A stretch of DNA of 64,000 nt from Actinomycetota bacterium (GTDB lineage Bacteria > Actinomycetota > Actinomycetes > Mycobacteriales > Pseudonocardiaceae): NCBI GenBank assembly GCA_021324675.1, contig JAJPIR010000238.1, forward strand, positions 1-64,000, written 5' to 3'. The notes beneath the pieces are model-generated. The model made no database searches and was not told where the DNA came from. It saw nothing but the letters and a program-made list of their open reading frames with translations. Position numbers and translations under genes: made by a program. The stretch's first letter is position 1. The number at the start of each line of letters is the position of its first letter. Below, piece after piece: positions 1 to 7,911 of this stretch.

Positions 1-111
1 CAAGACCTGGTCAACATCAACCTGCAACTCCAAGAAACCAACCGCCACCTCACCAACATCTGCACCTCCCCCACCGTGTCCCTGCTTCCCCCCTTCAAAT
101 GCCACCCATAG
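1..111 (+). CDS. C-terminal end of an unidentified protein (cut by window edge)
   Basis: Reading frame 1 is open from the first base to a TAG at 109-111 and gives about 36 residues. The first 20 residues are rich in Leu, Asn and Gln (LVNINLQLQETNRHL), with heptad-like spacing of hydrophobic residues that would fit the tail of a coiled coil. I do not recognise the family. It could be a chance open frame, since only the last part is visible. Confidence 0.3.
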   Translation, partial: QDLVNINLQLQETNRHLTNICTSPTVSLLPPFKCHP

Positions 112-204
112 GGCATCCTCCAGCGGGTGGGCGGTGTCACATCTTTTCGTTGGTGCGTCGGCTTGACTCGGGCTGGCGGGTAGGCGTGCACTGGACGTGC
201 AGCA
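112..204 (+). promoter_or_regulatory. probable promoter/leader region of the Mg2+ operon
   Basis: This non-coding stretch lies between the upstream partial ORF and the start of the M-box aptamer. The promoter for the riboswitch transcript must lie in or before it. I cannot identify convincing -10/-35 hexamers, so this entry rests on position only. Confidence 0.3.
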
Positions 205-366
205 CCTCGTTCGGTGAGGCGTCTGTGCGGACATAGGCCACTGACCCTCCGGCGTCGAGAGACGTCCCGGGTCAGGACAGGTCTCCCCGGCCTAAGGGGT
301 GACCCCAAGTGGCTTCCTACCCGTCAGGGTTGGGGTACGCCGTGCAGTGCCAAAGCTCTGACGAGG
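205..366 (+). ncRNA. M-box (ykoK) Mg2+ riboswitch aptamer
   Basis: The stretch carries the conserved blocks of the M-box leader in order: GGTGAGGC (213-220), GGACATA near 229, GCCACTG (237-243), GTC..AGACG (254-265), GGGTCA near 279, AGTGGCT (308-314), and GTGCAGTGC followed by AAAGCTCT (342-359). The closing helix P1 is formed by CCTCGT (205-210) and ACGAGG (361-366), which are perfectly complementary. M-boxes (Rfam RF00380) fold on Mg2+ and switch off Mg2+ transport genes. Here the next genes are a 60-aa ORF, a NRAMP-fold transporter and an MgtE-N/CBS protein, so the regulated cargo is almost certainly Mg2+ uptake. A covariance-model search would settle the exact boundaries. Confidence 0.88.
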
Positions 367-617
367 GGGTGCCTGAACTCATCGCGCCGGTGGTTGGCGC
401 CGGGTATCCGCGCTGCGCCTGAAGGTATGGCACCCGCGTGTGCCCTGGCAGCGAGGAGGTGGTGGGGCATGGAGCCTGGCAGTAGTTGCTTGTGGCCCTG
501 TTCGGTGTTCCTCGACGCACCCACCCTGATTCCGCTGCCGGCTACCCGGTAGGCGGATGCGTATCGGGCTGCGTCGGGCTGATCCCTCCACCTGTGCTGG
601 TGGGTTGGGAGGCTGCC
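367..617 (+). promoter_or_regulatory. expression platform of the M-box leader, with possible SD-sequestering hairpin
   Basis: About 250 bases of leader separate the aptamer from the first start codon. I see no U-run that would make a classic intrinsic terminator. Just before the start, CCCTCC (584-589) can pair with the Shine-Dalgarno GGGAGG (607-612), helped by CCACC (588-592) with GGTGG (599-603), so translational control by masking the ribosome site is plausible. The pairing is read by eye and has not been folded by program. Confidence 0.45.
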
Positions 618-800
618 ATGTCGATCACGATCACAATTCCTGGTCTTGACCGGCCGGCCGGCGCCGGTCGTGCCCTGCGCGATCTGCTACCTCTCGCGGG
701 CAGTGCGCTGCTAGTCCTCGCCGAGGAGTTCATCCCCGGCGTGGGGATTGCCGTTGGCGTGACCAAGCTGCTCGGGCTGCGGGTTGAGGTGGGCCCATGA
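618..800 (+). CDS. small hydrophobic 60-aa protein, first gene of the Mg2+ operon
   Basis: The ATG at 618 follows a good ribosome site (GGGAGG, 607-612). The 60-residue product begins MSITITIPGLDRP and has one hydrophobic stretch (about residues 22-52, LLPLAGSALLVLAEE then GVGIAVGVTKLLGL) that could be one membrane helix or a hairpin. Its TGA overlaps the start of the transporter gene in an ATGA (797-800), so the two are probably translationally coupled. I do not recognise a family. It could be a small accessory subunit of the transporter or only a coupling leader ORF. Good ribosome site, codon bias and the exact overlap support translation. Confidence 0.65.
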   Translation: MSITITIPGLDRPAGAGRALRDLLPLAGSALLVLAEEFIPGVGIAVGVTKLLGLRVEVGP

Positions 801-2473
801 GCACCAACGTCCCGGCGACGCGGACGCCGGGACGTGCGGGGCAGGATCACAGTGCGGTGCTGGATGAGGCTCACCTCGGGGATATCCAGGGCGCGTTGGG
901 CACCATCCGCCACGACGATCAAACGCCCCAGACCAGTCTGCCGGCCCGGCTGAAAACCCTGGTGGCGATCGTGGGCCCGGGTCTGATCGTGATGGTCGGG
1001 GACAATGACGCCGGGGCGTTCAGCACCTACACCCAGGCGGGGCAGAACTACGGCACCCGATTGTTGTGGACATTGCTGTTGCTCATCCCGGTGTTGTATG
1101 TCAATCAAGAAATGGTGGTGCGTCTCGGCGCGGTAACCGGGGTGGGACATGCCCGGTTGATCCTGGAACGCTTTGGCCGGTTCTGGGGCGCGTTCAGCGT
1201 GATCGATTTGTTTTTGCTCAACGCGCTGACCATTATCACCGAATTCATCGGGATCAGCCTCGGCCTGTCCTACCTGGGGCTACCTAAAGTGCCCGGGGTG
1301 CTGCTGGCCGCGACAGTGGTCATCGCCGCAGCATCGACGGGCAGCTTCCGCCGCTTCGAGCAGGTGTGCCTGACATTGGTGGCTGGGTCGCTGTTGCTGG
1401 TGCCGATCGTGGTGATGGTTCACCCGCCGCTGGGTCAGGTCGCCCACGACCTCGTGGTACCTGGCATGCCAGGTGGTGCGCAGCTGTCCACGGTGATGCT
1501 GCTCATCATCGCGATTGTCGGAACGACGGTTGCACCATGGCAGTTGTTTTTCCAGCAGTCTTATATCATCGACAAGCGGATCACCCCCCGGTTTATCGGT
1601 TACGAGAAAGTCGACCTGTGGATCGGGATCGTCATTGTTGTCGTCGGGGCTGCCGCGATGATGGCTTTCACTGATGCCGCATTCGTGGGGCATCCGGAGT
1701 TCGGGCAGTTCTCCGACGCTGGCGGGGTCGCCGCCGGTCTGGGTCGCTACGTCAATTACGTCGCTGGTGTGCTGTTCTCCCTGGCATTGATCGACGCCAG
1801 CATCATCGGCGCCGCCGCGGTGAGCCTGGCGACGGCGTATGCGATCGGGGATGTGTTGGGGTTGCGGCACTCGCTGCACCGCCGCCCTCGTGAGGCTGCG
1901 GGATTTTATCTGGTGTTCGCGGGGCTGTTGGTCCTCGCGGCGATCATTGTGGTTGTTCCAGGGAGCCCGCTGGGGCTGCTGACCGAAGGGGTACAAACCC
2001 TCGCCGGAGTGTTGTTGCCGTCAGCGACGGTGTTTCTGCTGTTGCTGTGCAACGACCGTCAAGTGCTCGGGCCGTGGGTCAACAGCCCGAGGATGAATGT
2101 CTTCACCTCGGTGGTGATCGCGATGTTGGTGATGCTGTCGATCGTGCTCACCGCCGCGGTGGTCTTCCCCGGGATCACCAGCACGGCAATCCTGACCATC
2201 TTGAGTGTGGGCACCGGCTTGACCATGCTGGCCGGTATCTGCCTGGCTGTGCGCCGCCGGGCAGATGCCGGCCACGTCGACCAGATCGAGACCCCGGCAG
2301 CGGCGGACCCCCAGGCACGCGCCGGGTGGCGGATGCCCCCGCTGGTGCTGCTGACGCGACCGCAGCTCAGTACCGGCCGCCGTCTTGGACTGGCCGTGCT
2401 GCGCGGTTACTTGGTCATCGCCGTGGGAATGGTGATCGTCCGGGTGGCACAGCTCGCCCTGGCCGGCCGCTAA
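797..2473 (+). CDS. NRAMP-family transporter with Mg2+-type (NRMT-like) metal site
   Basis: A 558-aa integral membrane protein with a cytoplasmic N-terminal tail of about 50 residues and roughly 11-12 hydrophobic helices. The first helix has the NRAMP frame VGPGLIVMVGDNDAGAF. The canonical D-P-G-N becomes D71-A72-G73-A74, and helix 6 has T-V-A246-P-W where metal-selective members have a methionine before the proline. Loss of the Asn and the Met, which give Mn/Fe selectivity, is the pattern I recall for NRAMP-related Mg2+ transporters. Gene context agrees: the M-box riboswitch upstream and the MgtE-N/CBS protein downstream. The start overlaps the 60-aa gene. The role as Mg2+ importer is inferred; membership of the NRAMP fold is clear. 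Confidence 0.88.
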   Translation: MSTNVPATRTPGRAGQDHSAVLDEAHLGDIQGALGTIRHDDQTPQTSLPARLKTLVAIVGPGLIVMVGDNDAGAFSTYTQAGQNYGTRLLWTLLLLIPVLYVNQEMVVRLGAVTGVGHARLILERFGRFWGAFSVIDLFLLNALTIITEFIGISLGLSYLGLPKVPGVLLAATVVIAAASTGSFRRFEQVCLTLVAGSLLLVPIVVMVHPPLGQVAHDLVVPGMPGGAQLSTVMLLIIAIVGTTVAPWQLFFQQSYIIDKRITPRFIGYEKVDLWIGIVIVVVGAAAMMAFTDAAFVGHPEFGQFSDAGGVAAGLGRYVNYVAGVLFSLALIDASIIGAAAVSLATAYAIGDVLGLRHSLHRRPREAAGFYLVFAGLLVLAAIIVVVPGSPLGLLTEGVQTLAGVLLPSATVFLLLLCNDRQVLGPWVNSPRMNVFTSVVIAMLVMLSIVLTAAVVFPGITSTAILTILSVGTGLTMLAGICLAVRRRADAGHVDQIETPAAADPQARAGWRMPPLVLLTRPQLSTGRRLGLAVLRGYLVIAVGMVIVRVAQLALAGR

Positions 2474-2566
2474 CTGGATCCAGAGTTACTGCCCTGACCG
2501 GCTGGGTGCGCCAGGATGGTGCCCAAGCCGGTAACCGTAGTGTTTCCGGGGAAAGGGACCTTGATC

Positions 2567-4042
2567 ATGACGTCCCCCCAGGACCCAACAAACACCACCG
2601 TGCCTGAACTTTCCGGGTCGAATCAGGGCTCGGGACCTGCCCACTCTGCGCACCCAACTGAGCGGGCAGATCAGACGCTGCCGTTGTCACAGCTGCTGCG
2701 CCGGGTTGTCGTAGGAGCCCGGGGGGAGAAACTGGGTGGCCGGGTGGTCGATGTGATCGTCCGGCTGCGCGGTACTGACTACCCACGGGTCACTGGGTTG
2801 GTGGCCGAGCTGGGTGGCCGGCGGGTGTTCGTGCCTGCCGACATGGTCACCGGCTGGAACACCGAACAGGTGTCACTATCCACCCCGCGGGTAGACCTAC
2901 GTGCCTTCGAACGCCGCGAGGGTGAGGTATTGCTGCGCGCGGACATCCTCGGCCACCGGCTGATCGACATCCCCCGGGCCCGGCTGGTGCGGGCCTACGA
3001 CCTGCAACTGGCTCGCACGCCGGCGGGATGGGTACTGGCCGGAGTGGACACCCGCCCCACCAGCTGGTGGCGTAGCCTGCTCCGCCTGGCCGCTCCGGAC
3101 TCCGACCATCCAGGTGCCGACGATCGGGACGAGGCAGGGGCCCACGGATGCCGGGACTGGAAGGCCTTCGAAGCGCTCATCGGTCACCAGCCCACAGTGT
3201 TGATCCGGCGCCCTGGCGGGCGACTGCGCCGGCTCAAGGCGCCACAGCTCGCCGACCTGCTGGAACAAGCTTCTCGCGAGGAGCAGACCGAGCTGCTCGA
3301 TCAGGTCCACGCTGATCCTGAGCTGGAAGCCGACGTGTTCGAAGAGCTCGACGACGATCGCCAATCCCGGCTACTTCGGGACCGAAGCGACAAGGACGTC
3401 GCTGCCGTGTTAGCCCGGATGCGCGCCGACGCCGCCGCCGACGCCATCGCCGACCTGCCCCAGCAACGCCGCAAACCGGTACTGGACCTGCTGCCCCCCG
3501 GGCAGCGCACCAAAGTGACCGCGCTGCTGGGCTACAACCCCACCAGCGCCGGTGGCCTGATGGGCCTGGACTACCTCGCCGTGCCCCATGACACCCCGGT
3601 CGCCGCCACCTTGGAGCGGGTCCGTACCGCACGCACCTTGCAATCTGAAGCCCTCACCACCATCTTCGGCCTGGATCAACACCGGCGGCTGCGCGGTGCG
3701 ACCAGCCTGGTCACCCTGGTGCAGGCCGACCCACGCGCCCAGCTGCAGGACATCGCCGACACCGATCCCGTCCGCGTGCACCCCGATGCCGACCTGACCC
3801 ACGTAACGCTGCTGATGACCGATTACAACCTGCTCAACCTGCCCGTCGTCGACGACGACGACCAGCTGCTCGGGGTGATCACCGTCGATGATGTCCTGGA
3901 ATCCACCGTGCCGCGCAACTGGCGTCGCCGCGAACCCACTCCCCACCCAGGCACACCGGATGACCACAACCAGGCAGTGCCGCCTGACCCGCGCACCGCG
4001 GCCACACCCCGGCGTCCCGCAGCCAGTCGACGTCAGGATTGA
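2567..4042 (+). CDS. soluble PRC-barrel / MgtE-N / CBS-domain protein (Mg2+ sensor-like, no channel)
   Basis: The 491-aa start at 2567 has the ribosome site GGGGAAAGGGA (2548-2558); an ATG 17 codons earlier lacks one. After about 40 polar residues come PRC-barrel-like repeats (about 40-165, EKLGGRVVDVIV and GWVLAGVDTRP), an MgtE N-domain superhelix (about 215-335, many short LLDQ/LLP helices and YNPTSAGGLM), then paired CBS motifs (about 338-455, ending DQLLGVITVDDVLES). In MgtE these N and CBS domains sense Mg2+ and gate the channel. Here the transmembrane domain is missing and the protein ends in a Pro/Arg-rich tail. It follows the NRAMP-like transporter by 93 bp, so it probably regulates that protein in trans. 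Confidence 0.85.
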   Translation: MTSPQDPTNTTVPELSGSNQGSGPAHSAHPTERADQTLPLSQLLRRVVVGARGEKLGGRVVDVIVRLRGTDYPRVTGLVAELGGRRVFVPADMVTGWNTEQVSLSTPRVDLRAFERREGEVLLRADILGHRLIDIPRARLVRAYDLQLARTPAGWVLAGVDTRPTSWWRSLLRLAAPDSDHPGADDRDEAGAHGCRDWKAFEALIGHQPTVLIRRPGGRLRRLKAPQLADLLEQASREEQTELLDQVHADPELEADVFEELDDDRQSRLLRDRSDKDVAAVLARMRADAAADAIADLPQQRRKPVLDLLPPGQRTKVTALLGYNPTSAGGLMGLDYLAVPHDTPVAATLERVRTARTLQSEALTTIFGLDQHRRLRGATSLVTLVQADPRAQLQDIADTDPVRVHPDADLTHVTLLMTDYNLLNLPVVDDDDQLLGVITVDDVLESTVPRNWRRREPTPHPGTPDDHNQAVPPDPRTAATPRRPAASRRQD

Positions 4043-4250
4043 TGCTCAGACGGTTGGCGAGGGAAACGTATCTCGGGTAGCGCGCTTGTGCGGGTAGATC
4101 CTTGCTCGGAATGAATTCCGGCCAGCCGGTACTCACAATGGAGGTCAGCCGGGAAGACGCCTGACGATCGCCGGCCGGAGCCCTTGGGTGACGGCTGGTC
4201 GCGCTGTATCACCCGGCGCCGGAGCTGCCAGAGCTGCTGAGGAGGGCACC

Positions 4251-4583
4251 ATGCAAGGGGAGCTGGAGCAGCGCGGTACCGCAGCGGATCTTGAACAGCC
4301 GCATCCGGAAATTCCGCACGACGCTGATCGATTTGCAGTGGGCCTGGAAGAGGGCCGTAAGTTGCACAAGGCCTGGCTCATCGCTGGCCTGCTGTCCGAA
4401 GCAGCGCTGGTGGGCATGTTCATCACTTCTCTTGAAGAGCCCGGCCCAGCATGGCCTGTGGTGCTGGCCGCCCTCGTGGTAGGGCTAGGCATGGCCATGG
4501 CCGTGCACCTGGCGCGGTTTCGCCTTAGCGGACAGCCGCGCGCTCAGCCGGGGAAAGGACACGGGTCGAAGGCTGCTCATTGA
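4251..4583 (+). CDS. small membrane protein with two predicted helices
   Basis: The 110-aa start at 4251 is set by GAGGAGGG five bases upstream. The N-terminal 45 residues are polar and acidic; two hydrophobic stretches follow (about 44-62, AWLIAGLLSEAALVGMFI, and about 70-90, WPVVLAALVVGLGMAMAV), then a basic, Gly/Lys/His-rich tail. The topology suggests a two-helix inner-membrane protein with both ends inside. No family is recognised. It lies between the Mg2+ locus and an NADP reductase gene, about 200 bp after the former, and may be its own unit. Confidence 0.65.
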   Translation: MQGELEQRGTAADLEQPHPEIPHDADRFAVGLEEGRKLHKAWLIAGLLSEAALVGMFITSLEEPGPAWPVVLAALVVGLGMAMAVHLARFRLSGQPRAQPGKGHGSKAAH

Positions 4584-4667
4584 GCCTGTGCCGCCCTCGC
4601 GACCAGGCAACCTGCCTACCGGCCAGCGGGAATGAGCGGACTCGGGCTAGCAGCAGTGGGAGGGAAC

Positions 4668-5360
4668 ATGAAAATCGGCATCATCGGTGCAGGCAACATC
4701 GGCAGCACTCTGGCCCGGCGCCTGGCGGCGCTGGGGCATGAGGTTGCGGTAGCCAACTCGCGCGGCCCCGAGACGTTGCGCGACCTAGCGGCGGAGACCG
4801 GTGCCAAGGCAGTTCCGGTTGCTGAAGCCGCGCGCGACAAGGACGTCGTCGTGGTGACCATCCCGGAAAGGAACGTGCCGGACCTGCCGAAGAACCTGTT
4901 CAACGGCGCGGGCGACGCCGTCGTCGTGGACACCGGCAACTACTACCCGCAGCAACGTGACGGCCGCATCGACGACATCGAGCAGGGAATGCCCGAAAGC
5001 CGCTGGGTAGCCCAGCAGCTGGGTCGGCCGGTGATCAAAGCATTCAACAACATCTACGCGCAACACCTGCGGGACAACGGCCGCCCGGCGGGCGCGCCCG
5101 GGCGTATCGCCCTTCCGGTGGCCGGCGATGACGATGCCGCCAAGGCAGTGGTCATGCAACTGATCGACGAGCTCGGATTCGATCCGGTGGACGCCGGCAC
5201 CCTGGACGAATCGTGGCGCCAGCAGCCCGGTTCCCCGGTCTACACCACGGACCTCGACGCCGACGGCGTGCGGCGCGCCCTGTCGCAGGCCAGCCCCGAG
5301 CGCACACCGGAGTGGCGCGCTACGCCTCACAGCCCCGGCAGCTTCACCGACCCCCGGTAG
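4668..5360 (+). CDS. NADPH-dependent F420 reductase-like oxidoreductase (Rossmann fold)
   Basis: The 230-aa protein starts at 4668 after GGGAGGGA. It opens with a Rossmann dinucleotide site, MKIGIIGAGNIGSTLARRL, and NSRGP at the end of beta-2, where Ser/Arg usually bind the NADPH phosphate. It then carries the VVVVTIPERNVPDLP and VVDTGNYYP segments of the F420-dependent NADP oxidoreductase fold (PF03807). The C-terminal half (FDPVDAGTLDESWRQQPGSPVY) matches the short standalone members rather than large ketol-acid relatives. The true electron partner (F420, flavin or a small substrate) cannot be read from sequence. Confidence 0.82.
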   Translation: MKIGIIGAGNIGSTLARRLAALGHEVAVANSRGPETLRDLAAETGAKAVPVAEAARDKDVVVVTIPERNVPDLPKNLFNGAGDAVVVDTGNYYPQQRDGRIDDIEQGMPESRWVAQQLGRPVIKAFNNIYAQHLRDNGRPAGAPGRIALPVAGDDDAAKAVVMQLIDELGFDPVDAGTLDESWRQQPGSPVYTTDLDADGVRRALSQASPERTPEWRATPHSPGSFTDPR

Positions 5361-5423
5361 CGCTCAGGTGGAGCCACCGAGTCCCGGCTAGTAGCGTCGG
5401 CTGGACGCGAAGCAGGAGGGGTT

Positions 5424-5738
5424 ATGGCAGCGACAGGAGATGAGCGGGTCTGGGAAGACGGCTCACGCGACCGCCGGGAGCATGGCGGCGCCCCGATGCG
5501 CCCCGACGACGAGGCGCTCGCCCGCCGTACCGAACGCGAACGCGTGGACGCCGGACTTGACGATTACGACCCCGACGACGTACCTCCGGCCACGGACACA
5601 CCGCCGCTGGCCGACACGACCGACACCGAGATCTATCAAGAGGAAAGAGCCGAGGTGAAGCGGCAGCTCGAAGAGGGCGAGCTGTACCCGCTCACAGAAG
5701 AACATCCGTTCCCGCCGACCCGGTACGACCGGACCTGA
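5424..5738 (+). CDS. small highly charged acidic protein of unknown function
   Basis: The 104-aa product starts at 5424 after GCAGGAGGGG. It is strongly charged and probably disordered, with runs of Asp/Glu/Arg and a Thr/Pro/Asp-rich middle (DDYDPDDVPPATDTPPLADT) followed by a short predicted helix (EERAEVKRQLEEGELYPL). No cysteine, membrane segment or catalytic motif is visible. Similar acidic short proteins are common in actinomycetes, often annotated as hypothetical. It is 22 bp upstream of the epimerase gene, so the two may be co-transcribed. Confidence 0.6.
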   Translation: MAATGDERVWEDGSRDRREHGGAPMRPDDEALARRTERERVDAGLDDYDPDDVPPATDTPPLADTTDTEIYQEERAEVKRQLEEGELYPLTEEHPFPPTRYDRT

Positions 5739-5760
5739 CGGGAGCGATGTGTGAGGTCAC

Positions 5761-6678
5761 ATGAGCATCCCGCTGTCAGGGCAGCAGTACGAGATCCGGA
5801 AGGGCGAGCAGGTCGCCGTGGTGGTGGAGGTCGGTGGCGGGGTGCGGGAGTACCGGGTCGCCGATCGCCCGGTGTTGGATCCGTATCCGTGGGAGGCCAT
5901 GTGCGACGGTGCGCATGGCGCCGTGCTCGTGCCCTGGCCTAATCGCCTAGGTGACGGCCGGTACCGGTTTGATGGTGTGGACTATCAGGTGCCGATCACC
6001 GAACCGGAAAAGGGTACTGCGATCCATGGGTTACTGCGCTGGTGCAACTGGGACCCGGTAAGCCAGGACAGCAACCAGGTGACCATGGGCATCCGGCTCT
6101 GTCCGCAACCGGGATACCCCTTTCTCCTCGATGTGACGGTGAACTACCTACTCGATGATCAGGGTTTGACGGTGACGACCACGGCGACCAATCGAGGCGA
6201 GCACGCTTGTCCCTACGGTTGCGGCCACCATCCCTACCTGTCACCGGGCAGCGGATTGATCAACCAGGGCGTGCTGAACTTCACGGCGGGCACCCGGATT
6301 GTCACCGACCCGCAACGCCAGCTGCCCACTGGAACCGAACCGGTGACGGGCAGCTTTTTTGACTTTTCTACGGGCCGGCAACTGGGCGATCAGCGCATCG
6401 ATTTCGCCTTCACCGACCTTGCCCGTGACGGCGACGGCCGAGCGTGGGTCCGGCTGGACGGGCCAGACGGGCGATGCGCCGAGCTGTGGGTGGATGGCAC
6501 CTATCCCCTCATCGAGCTGTACACGGGGGACACGCTCAGCCCGCACCGCCGCCGCCAAGGCCTGGGAGTGGAACCCATGACCTGCCCACCAAACGCTTTC
6601 CAGTCGGGCGACCGGGTTCATCGGGTCGAGCCAGGGCAGACCATCACCACCCGTTGGGGCGTCCGGCTGCACGCCTGA
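5761..6678 (+). CDS. aldose 1-epimerase family protein
   Basis: A 305-aa beta-sandwich epimerase that interconverts alpha and beta anomers of aldoses. The family landmarks are present: PWPNRLGDGRYRFDG near residue 58, a first histidine in IHGLLRW (about H89), the catalytic histidine pair in GCGHHPYL (about 155-160), and the catalytic acid in GVEPMTCPPNAF (about E271). Length is normal. It heads a same-strand run with the zwf remnant, HAD phosphatase and pgi, so it probably feeds glucose into glucose-6-phosphate metabolism. Whether the substrate is free aldose or hexose 6-phosphate is not decided by the motifs. Confidence 0.87.
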   Translation: MSIPLSGQQYEIRKGEQVAVVVEVGGGVREYRVADRPVLDPYPWEAMCDGAHGAVLVPWPNRLGDGRYRFDGVDYQVPITEPEKGTAIHGLLRWCNWDPVSQDSNQVTMGIRLCPQPGYPFLLDVTVNYLLDDQGLTVTTTATNRGEHACPYGCGHHPYLSPGSGLINQGVLNFTAGTRIVTDPQRQLPTGTEPVTGSFFDFSTGRQLGDQRIDFAFTDLARDGDGRAWVRLDGPDGRCAELWVDGTYPLIELYTGDTLSPHRRRQGLGVEPMTCPPNAFQSGDRVHRVEPGQTITTRWGVRLHA

Positions 6679-6775
6679 TCGCGCTGCCCACGAGAGCCGA
6701 GCACACAGCGCCGGACCGCAGCGGCCGCCATGATGATGGGCAGGAAGGGAGCAGCGCGGGTGAGGAAGATTCAGC

Positions 6776-7152
6776 ATGGTCGGTCAGGGCAGCAACGCAG
6801 CGGACCTGATGGTGATTTTCGGTATTACCGGGGATCTGGCCCGGACGATGACGTTGCGTGCGCTGTACCGGTTGGAGTGCCGCAAGCTGCTGGACTGTCC
6901 GATCCTGGGGGTGGCAAGTAGGCAGCGGTCGGACGGCGAGCTGATCGGGTGCTGCACGCCGCGCTCACCGGCGACCACCAGCTGTTCGCCCGCCAGGACA
7001 GCATCGAGGAAACCTGGCGCATCGTGCAAGCGCTGCTAGATCACCCGCCAGGCGTGCAGCCCTACCGGTGCGGATCATGGGGACCGCCTGCGGCGGAGTC
7101 ATTCTGCGGTCACTATCGCTGGCAGCAACCCTGGCTGGCGGACGCGAACTGA
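6776..7152 (+). pseudogene. zwf: glucose-6-phosphate dehydrogenase remnant with large internal deletion
   Basis: Two pieces of G6PDH are joined out of frame. From 6776 the frame gives the N-terminal nucleotide-binding start (MVIFGITGDLARTMTLRAL, then LLDCPILGVA) up to about 6945. From about 6949 another frame gives the C-terminal end (VLHAALTGDHQLFARQDSIE, then GSWGPPAAE) up to a natural stop at 7152. The central three quarters, with the active-site RIDHYLGKE block, is absent; by comparison with the usual ~460-510 residues about 1.1 kb has been lost. The gene cannot make an active enzyme. It sits in its expected place between the epimerase and pgi. Confidence 0.85.
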
Positions 7153-7172
7153 ACCATAAGGAGGCTGCACCG

Positions 7173-7877
7173 ATGGCCACACCGATTGCCGTGCTGTTCG
7201 ACATCGACGAGACCTTGGTGCATAGCGGGGGTGCGGGGACGCGCAGCTGGGCGTGGGCGTTTGAGCAGCTGTACGGGGTGGCTGCGGACATCGGTGCGCA
7301 CACATCGGCGGGGGAAACCGATCCGCAAGTCGGTAGGGAGACCTTCCGCGGGGTGCTGGGCCGCGAGCCCAGCCACGACGAGATGGCCCGGCTTTATGCC
7401 AAATACCTGTGGCACCTGTCAGAGGACATCTGGTCGTCGGCCACCTACCGGGTACTCGACGGCGCGCAAGACTTGCTGACCCGGCTCACCGAGGCGGGGG
7501 TGATCCTCGGGGTGGTCTCCGGTGCCATGGAAGGCGCGGCCCGAACCAAGCTGGAGCCGGGCAAGCTCAACCGGTATTTCGTCTTCGGCGCCTACGGCTC
7601 GGACTCCCCGGACCGGATCGAACTGACCCGGCTGGGTATCGCCAAGGCCGCCCGGATCCACGGTGGCGATCTGTCTGCGCAGCAGGTCTACGTCGTGGGC
7701 GACACCCCGCTGGACATTGCCGCCGGCCGCGCCGCCCACGCCACCACCGTCGGCGTGGCCAGCGGCCACTACCGCACCGAGGAACTGCAGGCAGCCCAGG
7801 CCGACTACGTTTTGTCGTCACTCACCGATCCTTTCCCCGGGTTGGGTGGCGGCAAGGCGGGAAAGGAATCAGGGTGA
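7173..7877 (+). CDS. HAD-superfamily hydrolase (phosphoglycolate/sugar-phosphate phosphatase-like)
   Basis: The 234-aa start at 7173 has AAGGAGG eight bases upstream. HAD motif I is [12 protein letters not shown] (nucleophile Asp and acid/base Asp), motif II is the Ser in GVVSGAMEG, motif III the Lys of RTKLEPGKL, and motif [17 protein letters not shown] helical cap follows motif I, as in class C1 HADs of the phosphoglycolate phosphatase/beta-phosphoglucomutase type. It lies 20 bp after the zwf remnant and 34 bp before pgi, so an operon is likely and the substrate is probably a sugar phosphate, by context only. Confidence 0.82.
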   Translation: MATPIAVLFDIDETLVHSGGAGTRSWAWAFEQLYGVAADIGAHTSAGETDPQVGRETFRGVLGREPSHDEMARLYAKYLWHLSEDIWSSATYRVLDGAQDLLTRLTEAGVILGVVSGAMEGAARTKLEPGKLNRYFVFGAYGSDSPDRIELTRLGIAKAARIHGGDLSAQQVYVVGDTPLDIAAGRAAHATTVGVASGHYRTEELQAAQADYVLSSLTDPFPGLGGGKAGKESG

Positions 7878-7911
7878 GGGAGCGGACAATCAGCTGGCTG
7901 GGAGGTGCTCG

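Noticed and set aside
427-552. Short plus-strand ORF in the M-box leader (begins MAPACALAARRWW) as a Mg2+-sensing leader peptide
   Set aside because: Its possible ribosome site is only two bases from the start codon, it has no obvious Pro run of the kind used in mgt leaders, and a conservation check cannot be done here. Left as an unproven possibility.
542-1150. Minus-strand ORF of 202 residues opposite the transporter
   Set aside because: It is an antisense frame over the start of a clear NRAMP gene, rich in Arg/Pro, with no family pattern.
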